DNA of 38,699 nucleotides from Chromatiales bacterium (GTDB lineage Bacteria; Pseudomonadota; Gammaproteobacteria; JAGRCI01): NCBI GenBank assembly GCA_020445565.1, contig JAGRGI010000085.1, positions 1-38,699 on the forward strand, given 5' to 3'. A program made the position numbers and the translations under genes. Every line of letters begins with the position of its first letter. The first letter of the stretch is position 1. Below are positions 8,091 to 16,080 of the stretch, piece by piece. The notes beneath the pieces are model-generated. The model saw only the letters and a list, made by a program, of their open reading frames with translations, did no database searches and was not told the DNA's origin.

Positions 8091-8909
8091 GTGTCTGTTT
8101 ATGCGATAGGAGATGTACAGGGCTGCTACGACTCCCTGGCACGACTTACCGACAAGCTCCGTTTCGATCCGGCCAGCGATCGACTTTGGTTCGTCGGAGA
8201 CCTGGTAAACCGAGGTCCTAAATCCCTGCAAGTGCTGAGATTCGTTCGTTCCCTGGGCGAGGGGGCGGTGGCTGTGTTGGGCAATCATGACCTTCACCTG
8301 CTGGCCACCGCCTTTGGCAGGCGTAACAAGCAGAAGGACACCCTGGACGATATCCTGTACGCGCCGGATCGGGATGATCTGATTCATTGGTTGCTGCATC
8401 GCCCGTTGTTGCACCGCGATGCGGAGATGGGGGTCGCCATGTTTCATGCCGGCCTGCCACCGCAATGGACGGTGGACGAGGCGCTGTTGCGAGCCCGTGA
8501 GGTGGAGGCGGTACTACAGGGGCCGGACGCTCCGCTCTGGTTTCAGCGCATGTACGGCGATCGGCCGGATCACTGGGGGGAGGACCTCAAGGGTTGGGAA
8601 CGCCTGAGGTTTATCGTCAACTGCTTGACCCGCCTGCGCTACTGCACTGCGGATGGCCGGCTGGGGTTGGATTTCAAGGGACCGCCCGGCAGCCAACCTC
8701 AGCGATTCATGCCCTGGTTCGAGGTGCCCGGCCGCAAGAGCATCGACCACACCCTGGTATTCGGGCATTGGTCCACGCTGGGATATAAACGGCACGAGAA
8801 TGTCGTCGGTCTGGATACCGGGTGCCTCTGGGGTGGCAGCCTGACCGCCTTCAAAGTTGACGATGGAGGCGGTGTGATTGACATCGCCTGCCCAAAGTCA
8901 GCCGCCTGA
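8091..8909 (+). CDS. apaH: Symmetrical diadenosine tetraphosphatase ApaH
   Basis: This 272-residue metallophosphatase hydrolyses Ap4A to two ADP, and in some species decaps NpnN-capped RNA. It starts with a GTG at 8091, preceded by a GGGGGA ribosome-binding site. Metal-ligand motifs are intact: GDVQGCYD near residue 7, GDLVNRGP near 36 and GNHD near 62. The later HAGLPP and FGHWS motifs complete the active site. It is very likely transcribed with apaG. Its 3' end overlaps the convergent folA gene by 12 nt (8898-8909), so the two genes share termini and may interfere through antisense transcription. Confidence 0.95.
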   Translation: MSVYAIGDVQGCYDSLARLTDKLRFDPASDRLWFVGDLVNRGPKSLQVLRFVRSLGEGAVAVLGNHDLHLLATAFGRRNKQKDTLDDILYAPDRDDLIHWLLHRPLLHRDAEMGVAMFHAGLPPQWTVDEALLRAREVEAVLQGPDAPLWFQRMYGDRPDHWGEDLKGWERLRFIVNCLTRLRYCTADGRLGLDFKGPPGSQPQRFMPWFEVPGRKSIDHTLVFGHWSTLGYKRHENVVGLDTGCLWGGSLTAFKVDDGGGVIDIACPKSAA

Positions 8910-9395
8910 GCCTACCCGTTCGTAGCGATAAAAGCCGTAGCGGCAGGGGTTGCGTGGGTCTGCGCCATGTTCCTTTTTGTCTGCCAGCCGCCACAGGTCG
9001 GTGGGTATTTCAGGGAACCAGGTATCGCCTTCGAATTCTCCGTGGATACGGGTGATGTATAGCCGCTGGGCAAGCGGCAGTGCCTGACGGTAGAGTTCAG
9101 CGCCGCCGATCACCATGACCTCATCCTGTTCGCTGACCAAGGCGATGGCTTCGTCGAGTCCGTGGGCCACCTCGGCCCCCGGTATTCGGAGCGAGTGATT
9201 GCGGCTGATGACGATATTGCGGCGTCCCGCCAAGGGTTTGCCGATGGATTCGAAGGTCTTGCGCCCCATGAGAATCGGTTTGCCCATGGTGATCTTGCGG
9301 AAATGGGTCAAGTCCGCTGGTATCCGCCAGGGGAGTCGGTTACTGGCGCCAATCAGGCGGTTGTCGTCCATGGCGACGATCAATGCGATCACCAT
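8898..9395 (-). CDS. folA: Dihydrofolate reductase
   Basis: This 165-residue enzyme reduces dihydrofolate to tetrahydrofolate with NADPH and supplies thymidylate synthesis. Recognisable elements are MDDNRLIGASNRLPW at the N-terminus, the catalytic acid in RIPADLTHF (Asp28), MGRKTFESIG for cofactor binding, and MVIGGAELYRQALP. The C-terminus is typical of chromosomal FolA. It lies 14 nt downstream of thyA on the same strand, so lgt-thyA-folA look like one unit. Its 3' end overlaps apaH. Confidence 0.96.
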   Translation of the reverse strand: MVIALIVAMDDNRLIGASNRLPWRIPADLTHFRKITMGKPILMGRKTFESIGKPLAGRRNIVISRNHSLRIPGAEVAHGLDEAIALVSEQDEVMVIGGAELYRQALPLAQRLYITRIHGEFEGDTWFPEIPTDLWRLADKKEHGADPRNPCRYGFYRYERVGSGG

Positions 9396-9409
9396 TATTC
9401 TTCCAAGCC

Positions 9410-10204
9410 CTACACCGCCACGGGCGCCTTGATGTGCGGGTGGTGCTGATAGCCTGTCAACTCAAAATCCTCATAACGGAAATCGAACAGGGATCTCACC
9501 TGCGGATTCAGCTTCATCTGCGGGGACGGAAAGGGCTTGCGGGCCAGTTGCAGCCTGGCCTGTTCCAGGTGATTGTTGTACAGATGAGCATCGCCCAAGG
9601 TGTGCACGAAGTCACCGACCTCAAGCTCGCATACCTGGGCCACCATCATCGTCAGCAGGGCATAGGAGGCGATGTTGAAGGGCACGCCCAGAAAGATATC
9701 GGCGCTGCGCTGGTACAACTGACAAGACAAGCGGCCGTCTGCGACGTAGAACTGAAAGAAGGCGTGGCAAGGGGGCAGTGCCATGCTGTCGATCTCGCCC
9801 ACGTTCCAGGCCGACACGATCAGGCGGCGGGAATCGGGGTTGCGTTTGATCTGTTCCACCACCTCGGCGATCTGGTCGATGTGGCGTCCATCGGCCGTGG
9901 GCCAAGAGCGCCATTGATAGCCGTAGATCGGCCCCAACTCGCCCCGCTCGTCGGCCCACTCATCCCAGATGGACACCCCGTTTTCTTGCAGGTAGGCCAG
10001 ATTGGTTTCGCCGCGCAGAAACCAAAGCAATTCGTGGATGACCGATTTCAGATGGATGCGTTTGGTGGTGACCAGCGGAAAGCCGTACTTCAAATCGAAC
10101 CGCATCTGGTGCCCGAACACACTCAAGGTGCCGGTTCCGGTGCGATCCTCCTTGGGGTCGCCGTAATGGAGCACGCGATACATCAGGTCAAGATACTGTT
10201 TCAC
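9410..10204 (-). CDS. thyA: Thymidylate synthase
   Basis: This 264-residue ThyA makes dTMP from dUMP using methylenetetrahydrofolate. The nucleophile is C146 in the [14 protein letters not shown] motif, the same position as in E. coli. Other signatures are the phosphate-binding RTGTGT loop near residue 21, the RRLIVSAWN stretch, and the C-terminal [16 protein letters not shown] tail. The start codon overlaps the lgt stop by 4 nt (10201-10204), which indicates translational coupling. It functions with the adjacent folA, which regenerates its folate cofactor. Confidence 0.97.
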   Translation of the reverse strand: MKQYLDLMYRVLHYGDPKEDRTGTGTLSVFGHQMRFDLKYGFPLVTTKRIHLKSVIHELLWFLRGETNLAYLQENGVSIWDEWADERGELGPIYGYQWRSWPTADGRHIDQIAEVVEQIKRNPDSRRLIVSAWNVGEIDSMALPPCHAFFQFYVADGRLSCQLYQRSADIFLGVPFNIASYALLTMMVAQVCELEVGDFVHTLGDAHLYNNHLEQARLQLARKPFPSPQMKLNPQVRSLFDFRYEDFELTGYQHHPHIKAPVAV

Positions 10205-10998
10205 AAGGTTTTACTCTGACTTGGCTGGCGGCGGTGGGCAAAGATTATCAGTCCGATGCCGACGAGAATCATGGGAGCGGACAAAACCTGGCCCATGGTG
10301 AGCCAGCCAAACGCCAGATAGCCGATGTGCGCATCGGGCAGACGCACGAATTCGATGCCGAAACGAAACACACCGTAGCAAATCAGGAACAATGCCGAAA
10401 CCGCCATGGTGGGACGAGGTTTGGCGGAGTACAGCCAGAGGATGAGAAACAATACCGGCCCCTCCAGGATGGCCTCATAGAGCATGGAGGGATGGCGCGG
10501 TTCCGGGCCTGCCGCTGGAAAGACCATGGCCCAGGGCAGATTGCTGACCTTGCCCCAGAGCTCCTGGTTGATGAAATTGCCGATACGTCCGGCGCCCAGC
10601 CCGATCGTGACCAAAGGTGCGATGTAGTCGGTGACCTGCCAGAAGCCCTTGTCGCGTTTGCGGCCGTAGATCCACATGGCGAGCAGGACGCCGAGAAACC
10701 CGCCGTGAAAGGACATGCCGCCCTGCCAGATATAGAACAGCGTCAGCGGGTTGCTGAGAAAATTGTCCAGGCCATAGAACAGCGTGTAGCCGATTCGCCC
10801 GCCCAGAATCACGCCGAGGGCGATGTAGAACACCAGGTCGTCCATGTCGGCCGGTGTCCAGGCCGATCCAGGGCGTGCGCGCAGGCGGCCAAGCCACCAG
10901 CCCCCAGCGAAGCCGATCAGGTACATCAGACCGTACCAATGCACCTGTAGGGGGCCCAGGGTCAGGGCAATGGGGTCGAACTCGGGGTGCACCAGCAT
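10201..10998 (-). CDS. lgt: Phosphatidylglycerol-prolipoprotein diacylglyceryl transferase
   Basis: This 265-residue inner-membrane enzyme adds the diacylglyceryl group to the lipobox cysteine of prolipoproteins. Hydrophobic segments are spread across the protein, consistent with the seven-helix Lgt fold. Signature motifs are [11 protein letters not shown] near residue 20, [13 protein letters not shown] near 95, and [13 protein letters not shown], which includes the essential Lgt signature. It is immediately followed by thyA (4-nt overlap), as in many gammaproteobacteria. Upstream, 13 nt away, is the rRNA methyltransferase gene on the same strand. Confidence 0.96.
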   Translation of the reverse strand: MLVHPEFDPIALTLGPLQVHWYGLMYLIGFAGGWWLGRLRARPGSAWTPADMDDLVFYIALGVILGGRIGYTLFYGLDNFLSNPLTLFYIWQGGMSFHGGFLGVLLAMWIYGRKRDKGFWQVTDYIAPLVTIGLGAGRIGNFINQELWGKVSNLPWAMVFPAAGPEPRHPSMLYEAILEGPVLFLILWLYSAKPRPTMAVSALFLICYGVFRFGIEFVRLPDAHIGYLAFGWLTMGQVLSAPMILVGIGLIIFAHRRQPSQSKTL

Positions 10999-11011
10999 GG
11001 ATCGGAACCGT

Positions 11012-12208
11012 TCAGTTGGGAAGGATACGGGCGAAAAAGGCCTTGAGGTACTCGGTTTCCGGTATTGCCGGGTGGACCGGATGGTCCGGGCCCTGATGGC
11101 CCTGGTAGAGGATCTGGGCGAAGCGATCCAGATGTCTGGCGCTGCCCTGGATGATATGGCGCAACTCTTCCCGAGGCAGGTGGTAGGAGCAGGAGGCGGA
11201 CACCAGCATGCCGTCGCGCTCCAGCAACTGCATGGCTGCCTGATTCAGTGCCCGATAGGCGTTCAGGCCGTTACGCAGGTCCTTGCGGCGCTTAATGAAG
11301 GCCGGAGGATCAATGATCACTACATCGAAACGGCGCCGTTCACGCCGCAATTCGGCCATGACTTCAAAGGCGTCACCGGCCAGAGTCTCTACCCGCTCCT
11401 GCATGCCATTGCGGCGGGCGTTTTCCACCACCGCCTGCAAGGCGGTTGCAGAACTGTCGACGCAACTCACCTGCCTGGCGCCCGCCAAGGCGGCACGTAT
11501 GCCCCAGGCGCCCACGTAGCTGAATACATCCAGTACAGTTTTATCCCTTACCAGCGCGCTCAGACGCTCGCGGTTGTCGCGCTGGTCAAAAAACCAGCCG
11601 GTCTTCTGGCCAGCGGCCAGGGGGGCCACAAAGCGCGCCGGCCCCTCCGTCACCTCTACGGCATCGGGAAGATCGCCGATAGCGACCTCCGTATACGACG
11701 CCAAGCCCTCCAGAGCCCGCAAGGGGTTGTCGTTACGGAAGATCAGGTTTTGAAAGCGCAATGTCTTCTCCAGAGCCTCCACGATCGCCGGTTTGGCCCG
11801 CTCCATCCCGGCGGTGGTGATTTGCGCCACCAGGGTTTCGTCATAGCGATCCACCACCAAACCTGGCAGGCCGTCGCTCTCACCGTATAGCAGGCGATAG
11901 AACGGCTGATCGTAAAGCCGCTCTCGCAGTGAAAGCGCAATATTGAAACGGTGGTGCAGCAAGGAACGATCCAGCTGGTGAGACGGGTCTCTGCTTACCA
12001 GGCGGGCGCAAATCAGGCTATTGGGATTTGCGTAGCCTGTTCCCAGGCTCTTTCCGTTGCTGGCCTGAATGTCGACGAGCTGCCCCGGTTCGAGAGCGGT
12101 GAGCGGCGTTTTTGCCGTGTCTACCTCGTTGCTGAATATCCAGAGGTGGCCGGCTTTCAGGCGACGGTCTTCGTTTTTTTTCAGGGCCAGGGCGGGAAGA
12201 AGCTCCAC
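11012..12208 (-). CDS. rlmI: RlmI-type 23S rRNA (cytosine-C5) methyltransferase
   Basis: I place the start at GTG 12208 (398 residues), because GAGGA lies about 9 nt upstream and the N-terminus MELLPALALKKNEDRRLKAG matches the family; a TTG at 12241 would add 11 residues. The N-terminal PUA domain (1-80) has GHLWIFSNEV. An EEHUB-like middle domain and a Rossmann SAM-binding domain follow. The latter contains FDQRDNRERL, VLDVFSYVGAWG and the catalytic DPPAF motif. A SCSYH stretch holds the C-terminal cysteine. E. coli RlmI methylates C1962 of 23S rRNA; family membership is strong and exact target equivalence is inferred. Confidence 0.88.
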   Translation of the reverse strand: MELLPALALKKNEDRRLKAGHLWIFSNEVDTAKTPLTALEPGQLVDIQASNGKSLGTGYANPNSLICARLVSRDPSHQLDRSLLHHRFNIALSLRERLYDQPFYRLLYGESDGLPGLVVDRYDETLVAQITTAGMERAKPAIVEALEKTLRFQNLIFRNDNPLRALEGLASYTEVAIGDLPDAVEVTEGPARFVAPLAAGQKTGWFFDQRDNRERLSALVRDKTVLDVFSYVGAWGIRAALAGARQVSCVDSSATALQAVVENARRNGMQERVETLAGDAFEVMAELRRERRRFDVVIIDPPAFIKRRKDLRNGLNAYRALNQAAMQLLERDGMLVSASCSYHLPREELRHIIQGSARHLDRFAQILYQGHQGPDHPVHPAIPETEYLKAFFARILPN

Positions 12209-12338
12209 GACATCGGTTCCTCGGCTAGGGCTGGGCCGCAATGATATACCGATCGTCGACGCCTTTCCTCGTCGGGATAGTTTGCGGAAGGCGAACTTGC
12301 GGCTGAAAGCCTACTTCCGTTTCTGTACACACAGTACG

Positions 12339-12344
12339 TATAAT
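12339..12344 (+). promoter_or_regulatory. Consensus -10 element for hicAB
   Basis: A perfect TATAAT lies 6 nt before the hicA ATG, so a transcript from it would start at or very near the start codon and be leaderless. The -35 region is weak (TTCCGT at 12315-12320, 18-nt spacing). Just upstream, short GTAC arms flank ACACA, a possible operator for HicB overlapping the promoter. Confidence 0.5.
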
Positions 12345-12350
12345 GCCGTC

Positions 12351-12548
12351 ATGGACAGCAGGGAAGTAATTCGAAGATTAACCTGGGACGGCTGGGTGCT
12401 GACGCATGTTTCCAGCCGCCATCAACATTTCCGGCATCCGAAAAAGCCTGCTACCATCACTATGATGTGTGACCGTACGGCTTTGCCCGATCGGCTGGTT
12501 CTGGAAGTTTTTCAATTAGCAGGTTTGGATACGGAGGGGATTTTATGA
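12351..12548 (+). CDS. hicA: HicA-family mRNA interferase toxin (divergent)
   Basis: This 65-residue protein has the HicA dsRBD-like layout: an N-terminal helix (SREVIRRLTWDGWVL), then the strand bearing SSRHQHFRHP with the catalytic His at position 24. The second half departs from the usual VPHH-type strand and reads ITMMCDRTALPDRLVLEVFQ before the canonical LAGLD. HicA cleaves mRNA and tmRNA and is blocked by HicB. The hicB start overlaps its stop (ATGA at 12545-12548), the normal toxin-antitoxin arrangement. The altered C-terminal half may affect activity or partner specificity. Pairing with a clear HicB makes the identity fairly safe. Confidence 0.8.
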   Translation: MDSREVIRRLTWDGWVLTHVSSRHQHFRHPKKPATITMMCDRTALPDRLVLEVFQLAGLDTEGIL

Positions 12549-12955
12549 AGTACCCCGTGGCGATCCACCACCAGGATGAGCGTGGATTTGGTATTACGGT
12601 TCCGGACTTGCCCGGCTGCTTCAGTGCGGGCGAAAGTGTCGATTCGGCGGTGGACTCGGCGCACGATGCCATTTCCTGCCATCTGGAAGGGTTGATGTTG
12701 GCCGGCGAAGCGATACCCGCGGCTAGGGATATCCGGCAACACATCGAAGATGCAAGACTCGGCGACGTCCTGTGTTGGGCCGTGGTCTCCGTCGATCTTA
12801 GCAAACTCTCCGGCCGGGCCAGACGCATCAATATCACTATTCCAGAGCGCATTCTCTCCCAAGTCGATGCCTACGCTGCCGGTACCGGACAGTCCCGCTC
12901 GGGCCTGATTGCCCGTGCGGCCGTGGAATTCATAGGGCGGCAGAAGGCTGGCTAA
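12545..12955 (+). CDS. hicB: HicB-family antitoxin with ribbon-helix-helix domain
   Basis: This 136-residue protein has an N-terminal HicB domain with a partially degraded RNase H-like fold (residues 1-75). That domain shows the hallmark YPVAIHHQDERGFGITVPDL followed by PGCFSAGES and later LEGLMLAGEAIP. The C-terminal part (about 95-130), RINITIPERILSQVDAYAAG followed by QSRSGLIARAAVEFI, is a ribbon-helix-helix DNA-binding domain. HicB neutralises HicA and represses its own operon. It is translationally coupled to hicA by a 4-nt overlap. Both domains look intact, so the antitoxin should work. Confidence 0.92.
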   Translation: MKYPVAIHHQDERGFGITVPDLPGCFSAGESVDSAVDSAHDAISCHLEGLMLAGEAIPAARDIRQHIEDARLGDVLCWAVVSVDLSKLSGRARRINITIPERILSQVDAYAAGTGQSRSGLIARAAVEFIGRQKAG

Positions 12956-13322
12956 CGGATTGCCATCTTCGGCTGCTCATCAAGGGAATATCAAGTGACT
13001 CAGATGCGTCAACATCGATCAAAATGACCGGGGGGCAGGTAAAAAAAGGTGACGCGTGTCCGCTATGCCGCTTCCGGGCGGATACTTTTTTGATATAGAG
13101 GGCTAGAATTTACCCAATAAGGCAATTTCGATGAGCGCGTGCGGATGTGGTATCCGAGTGATTGGGCTGAATGCCCTGGTTGTTTGATGCCGAATGTGAC
13201 TGTACCGCCGTGTACGTCGGCCGTAATTCAGCAAGGTCTGCCCAGGTTAAAGAATTCCTGTGGATCAGCCGACTCACACCGGGCGCGCGGCGTCCGTGTG
13301 AAAAGGAAACTGGCAGCGGTAC
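12956..13322. other. Intergenic region between hicB and the histidine kinase gene
   Basis: I see no convincing gene in these 367 nt. A TAGAAT hexamer at 13104-13109 could be a -10 element for the kinase gene, but no good -35 pairs with it. Short open frames here have no ribosome-binding site or family resemblance. Confidence 0.4.
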
Positions 13323-14834
13323 ATGGTTCATCCGTATTCCCTATCCCAGATAGCCGAGGGCCGTCCGGCTGAAGATGCTGGGGAATGGGCTATTCTGGAC
13401 AACAACGGCGTAATCCTGGAGATCAGCGCGGCGTGGATGCGTGCCGCTCAGGAAGGGAAACCACCCTGCGCAGGTGCTTTGCCGGGCAAGAATTACCGCA
13501 GCCTGTGTAAACTAGAACAACGTCGCTGTCCTGACTTGGAGGGTTTATGGGCGGCGCTTAGAGCCGTATTGCGAGGCCAACAATTGGGTATGGCCCTGCG
13601 TTACCGCGGCTCCGCGGAGGGGGGACGCGAGTCCTGGAAAGAAATGACCATTCGACAATTGTCTGCGGTCGGAGACGGCCATGTCGTCGTGTCGCTTGAT
13701 ACCTCGGGCTCCTCCAGGGAACGGTTCGATGTGAAACAGGACCTTCTTGCCCGACTGCCGGTAGGTGTCCTTACCACAACCACCGCGGGAATCATCGAGT
13801 ATGCCAATCCCAGCGCTTGTCGCCTGCTGGGTGTTGACGAGGCCCGGCTCATCGGCCGCGACCTGAATACCTTCTGCGAGCGCCCGATCGAACGGACCCA
13901 GCTTGGCCGGTTGTTGCGCCAAGGTGGGGCGACCGGGGGAATGGCAGCCGTTGCTTTTCGACGTGGTCACCGTGGCCTCAGTCTTCGTTCATTTGAGATG
14001 CAGAATAATGCGATTGAGTCCAATTCGCACGACTGGCTGCTGCAAGAACAAGATGCGCAATCCGTGATGAGCGCAGCCCCTGTGGTGAGCGCCATCCCCG
14101 GTGATGCCTTTTCACAGTTGGCCAATGGCCTGGCCCACGACCTTAACAATGTACTCAATACCGTTACGGGTTTTGCGGAAATCGCCCTGCAGCAGCATCG
14201 CAATGGCTCCTACGGTCGGCTTGGTAACCACCTGGAAGCGATCCAGTCCACCGGACAGCGGGCGCAACAATTGGTCAGTGAGTTTTTGGAACTTGGCCGC
14301 AACGGAGCCGAGGCCGAAGCTCGCTTCGATCTTGCCGCGATGCTGGCCGACGCAGATCGCTGGTTGGGGGGAGAGTTGTGTGGCCCCGTGGAAGTCACGG
14401 TCAAGATCGCTGAAAAATTGCCGCCCATCAGTTTGGGGGCCACGCCCGCCTACCGGATCTTGATGAACCTGCTACTCAATGCCCGCGATGCGGTGGATGG
14501 GAAGGGGCGCATCGAAATTTCCCTGCTCCGGACGCATATCGACAAGGGCCGCTGCCTGGCCACCGGCCGAAATCTGGCCGGGGACTGGCTGGAACTGCGT
14601 GTCGACGACAGCGGCCCCGGCGTACCCAACGACATGCTGCCGTATCTGTTTGACCCCTATGTGACCAGCAAGCCGGACGGCGGTGGGATAGGGCTTGGTC
14701 TGGCCGTGGTACGCCAGATCGCGCAACGTTATGGCGCGGGTGTTCTGGTGCATCGTTCCGAAAGCCTGGGAGGCGCCAGCTTTTGCGTATTCTTGCCCAT
14801 TCACGGTGTACGGGGATTGAGTCCGTCGACTTGA
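13323..14834 (+). CDS. Soluble PAS-domain sensor histidine kinase (orphan)
   Basis: This 503-residue protein has no obvious membrane segment. The N-terminal part (1-130) is a degenerate sensor region of unknown fold. A PAS domain lies at about 140-215 (PVGVLTTTTAGIIEYANPSA). The phosphoacceptor is H272 in the GLAHDLNNVLNTVTGFAEIA H-box. The ATPase domain has an N-box (NLLLNARDAV), G1 (DDSGPGV), F-box (FDPYVTSK) and G2 (GGIGLGLAVV). No receiver domain or response regulator gene is adjacent, so the partner is elsewhere, possibly a hybrid system such as the REC-containing protein at 26126. The H-box HDLNN form is that of NtrB/hybrid-type kinases. Signal and output are unknown. Confidence 0.88.
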   Translation: MVHPYSLSQIAEGRPAEDAGEWAILDNNGVILEISAAWMRAAQEGKPPCAGALPGKNYRSLCKLEQRRCPDLEGLWAALRAVLRGQQLGMALRYRGSAEGGRESWKEMTIRQLSAVGDGHVVVSLDTSGSSRERFDVKQDLLARLPVGVLTTTTAGIIEYANPSACRLLGVDEARLIGRDLNTFCERPIERTQLGRLLRQGGATGGMAAVAFRRGHRGLSLRSFEMQNNAIESNSHDWLLQEQDAQSVMSAAPVVSAIPGDAFSQLANGLAHDLNNVLNTVTGFAEIALQQHRNGSYGRLGNHLEAIQSTGQRAQQLVSEFLELGRNGAEAEARFDLAAMLADADRWLGGELCGPVEVTVKIAEKLPPISLGATPAYRILMNLLLNARDAVDGKGRIEISLLRTHIDKGRCLATGRNLAGDWLELRVDDSGPGVPNDMLPYLFDPYVTSKPDGGGIGLGLAVVRQIAQRYGAGVLVHRSESLGGASFCVFLPIHGVRGLSPST

Positions 14835-14865
14835 TTCCCAGGCAATCACTGCGCACCATGGTGGC

Positions 14866-15663
14866 ATGAAGTCCACCGCTGACATCGATACACTGCTGGG
14901 CATTATGGCCCGCCTGCGCGATCCTGAAGGTGGTTGTCCATGGGATCTGCAGCAGACCTTCGACACTATCGCCCCCTACACCATCGAGGAAGCCTACGAA
15001 GTTGCCGAGGCGATACGCCGTGGCGACCGCGGCGATCTGCGCGATGAGCTGGGAGACCTGCTGTTCCAAGTGGTGTTTCACGCCCGTATGGCCGAGGAGG
15101 AGGGCGGGTTCGCCTTTGCCGATGTCGTTCAGTCCATCGTCGACAAAATGATCCGGCGCCATCCTCATGTATTTTCAGATGCCACTGTGACCGACGCCGA
15201 GGACCAGACCCGCGCCTGGGAAGTCCACAAGGCGGCGGAACGGGCCGGATTGCCCGACGACAGCTTGATGGCCGGCGTTACCCTTGGGCTGCCCGGCCTC
15301 ACCAGGGCCGAGAAACTGCAACGCCGCGCTGCCCGAGTCGGATTCGATTGGCCCGACGTCCAAGGCGTGCTGGCGAAGTTGCGCGAAGAAGCCGGCGAGT
15401 TGGAGGAGGCGGTGTTGCAAGCCCAGGGTCGGGACCGGGCCGAAGAGGAACTCGGCGACATCCTGTTTACCTGCGCCAATCTCGCGCGTCATCTCGGCGT
15501 CGATGCGGAAGCGGCCATCCGCGGTGCCAACACACGATTCGAACAACGCTTCAGGGCGGTGGAGTTCGCTTTGAAGGCGATGGGCTCATCGCCCCAGCAG
15601 GCCGACCTGGCAACGATGGATGCGTTGTGGAATCAGGCGAAGAAGACCACAGGCAATGCTTGA
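14866..15663 (+). CDS. mazG: Nucleoside triphosphate pyrophosphohydrolase MazG
   Basis: This 265-residue protein has two MazG domains, the length and layout of E. coli MazG. The N-terminal domain has LRDPEGGCPWDLQQTF, then EEAYEVAEAI and the DELGDLLFQVVFHA metal-binding acidic helix. The C-terminal domain repeats the pattern with EEAGELEEAV and EEELGDILFTCANLAR. MazG hydrolyses dNTPs and NTPs to monophosphates and is linked to (p)ppGpp control and nucleotide-pool cleaning. It starts 31 nt after the kinase gene and is convergent with the PII-like gene of the dab operon. It is not next to mazEF or relA here. Confidence 0.94.
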   Translation: MKSTADIDTLLGIMARLRDPEGGCPWDLQQTFDTIAPYTIEEAYEVAEAIRRGDRGDLRDELGDLLFQVVFHARMAEEEGGFAFADVVQSIVDKMIRRHPHVFSDATVTDAEDQTRAWEVHKAAERAGLPDDSLMAGVTLGLPGLTRAEKLQRRAARVGFDWPDVQGVLAKLREEAGELEEAVLQAQGRDRAEEELGDILFTCANLARHLGVDAEAAIRGANTRFEQRFRAVEFALKAMGSSPQQADLATMDALWNQAKKTTGNA

Positions 15664-15753
15664 CGAGACGAGGGGCAGGCGGAAGGGCCACGCTCCGTGG
15701 GAACGTTCAACCGCTGAGCTTGTGCATTGAGACGGTCTTCATTTCACTGCGCC

Positions 15754-16080
15754 TCATCCCTTGAACTTCACCAGGCGAGTCACCTGGATGTCGGAAATGA
15801 AAACAACGCCGGAATGCTCGTTGTAGAAGGGCGCGAAACCTTCGAGTATGGGTTTGACCAGTTCTTCGGGCACGGCGGCGATGATCATGATCAGTACGTC
15901 ATCCTCGTTGAACATCAGGTGTCCTTCGTGGAAACCGTGCCGGCCCTTGCCGGAGAGATTGTTGACGATGGTGTAGCCCTTCACGCCGGCCCGATCGAGC
16001 AGATCGGTGGCGAACTCCTTGTGTTCACCGCCCAATATGATTTCCAGCTTTTTCAACGGACTGAAGTTGAGATTTTTCAT
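15754..16080 (-). CDS. PII-like signalling protein, last gene of the dab operon
   Basis: The ATG at 16080 gives 108 residues. The ferredoxin-like PII fold is evident: the KKLEIILGGEHKEFATDLL helix-strand start, VKGYTIVNNLSGKGRHGFHE in place of the T-loop region, and VLIMIIAAVPEELVKPILEG for the second repeat. It lacks the canonical uridylylation Tyr T-loop of GlnB. PII-like genes are known beside bicarbonate and inorganic-carbon transporters, where they are thought to tune transport by binding adenine nucleotides or bicarbonate. Its start overlaps the dabA stop (ATGA, 16077-16080), so it should be made in step with DabA. The ligand is unknown. Confidence 0.85.
   Translation of the reverse strand: MKNLNFSPLKKLEIILGGEHKEFATDLLDRAGVKGYTIVNNLSGKGRHGFHEGHLMFNEDDVLIMIIAAVPEELVKPILEGFAPFYNEHSGVVFISDIQVTRLVKFKG

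Noticed and set aside
12339..12955. hicAB as part of a larger mobile island
   Set aside because: I found no integrase, transposase, tRNA or flanking direct repeats around it.
13131..13187. 18-codon frame starting MSACGCG upstream of the kinase gene
   Set aside because: Too short, with no ribosome-binding site and no link to the kinase start.
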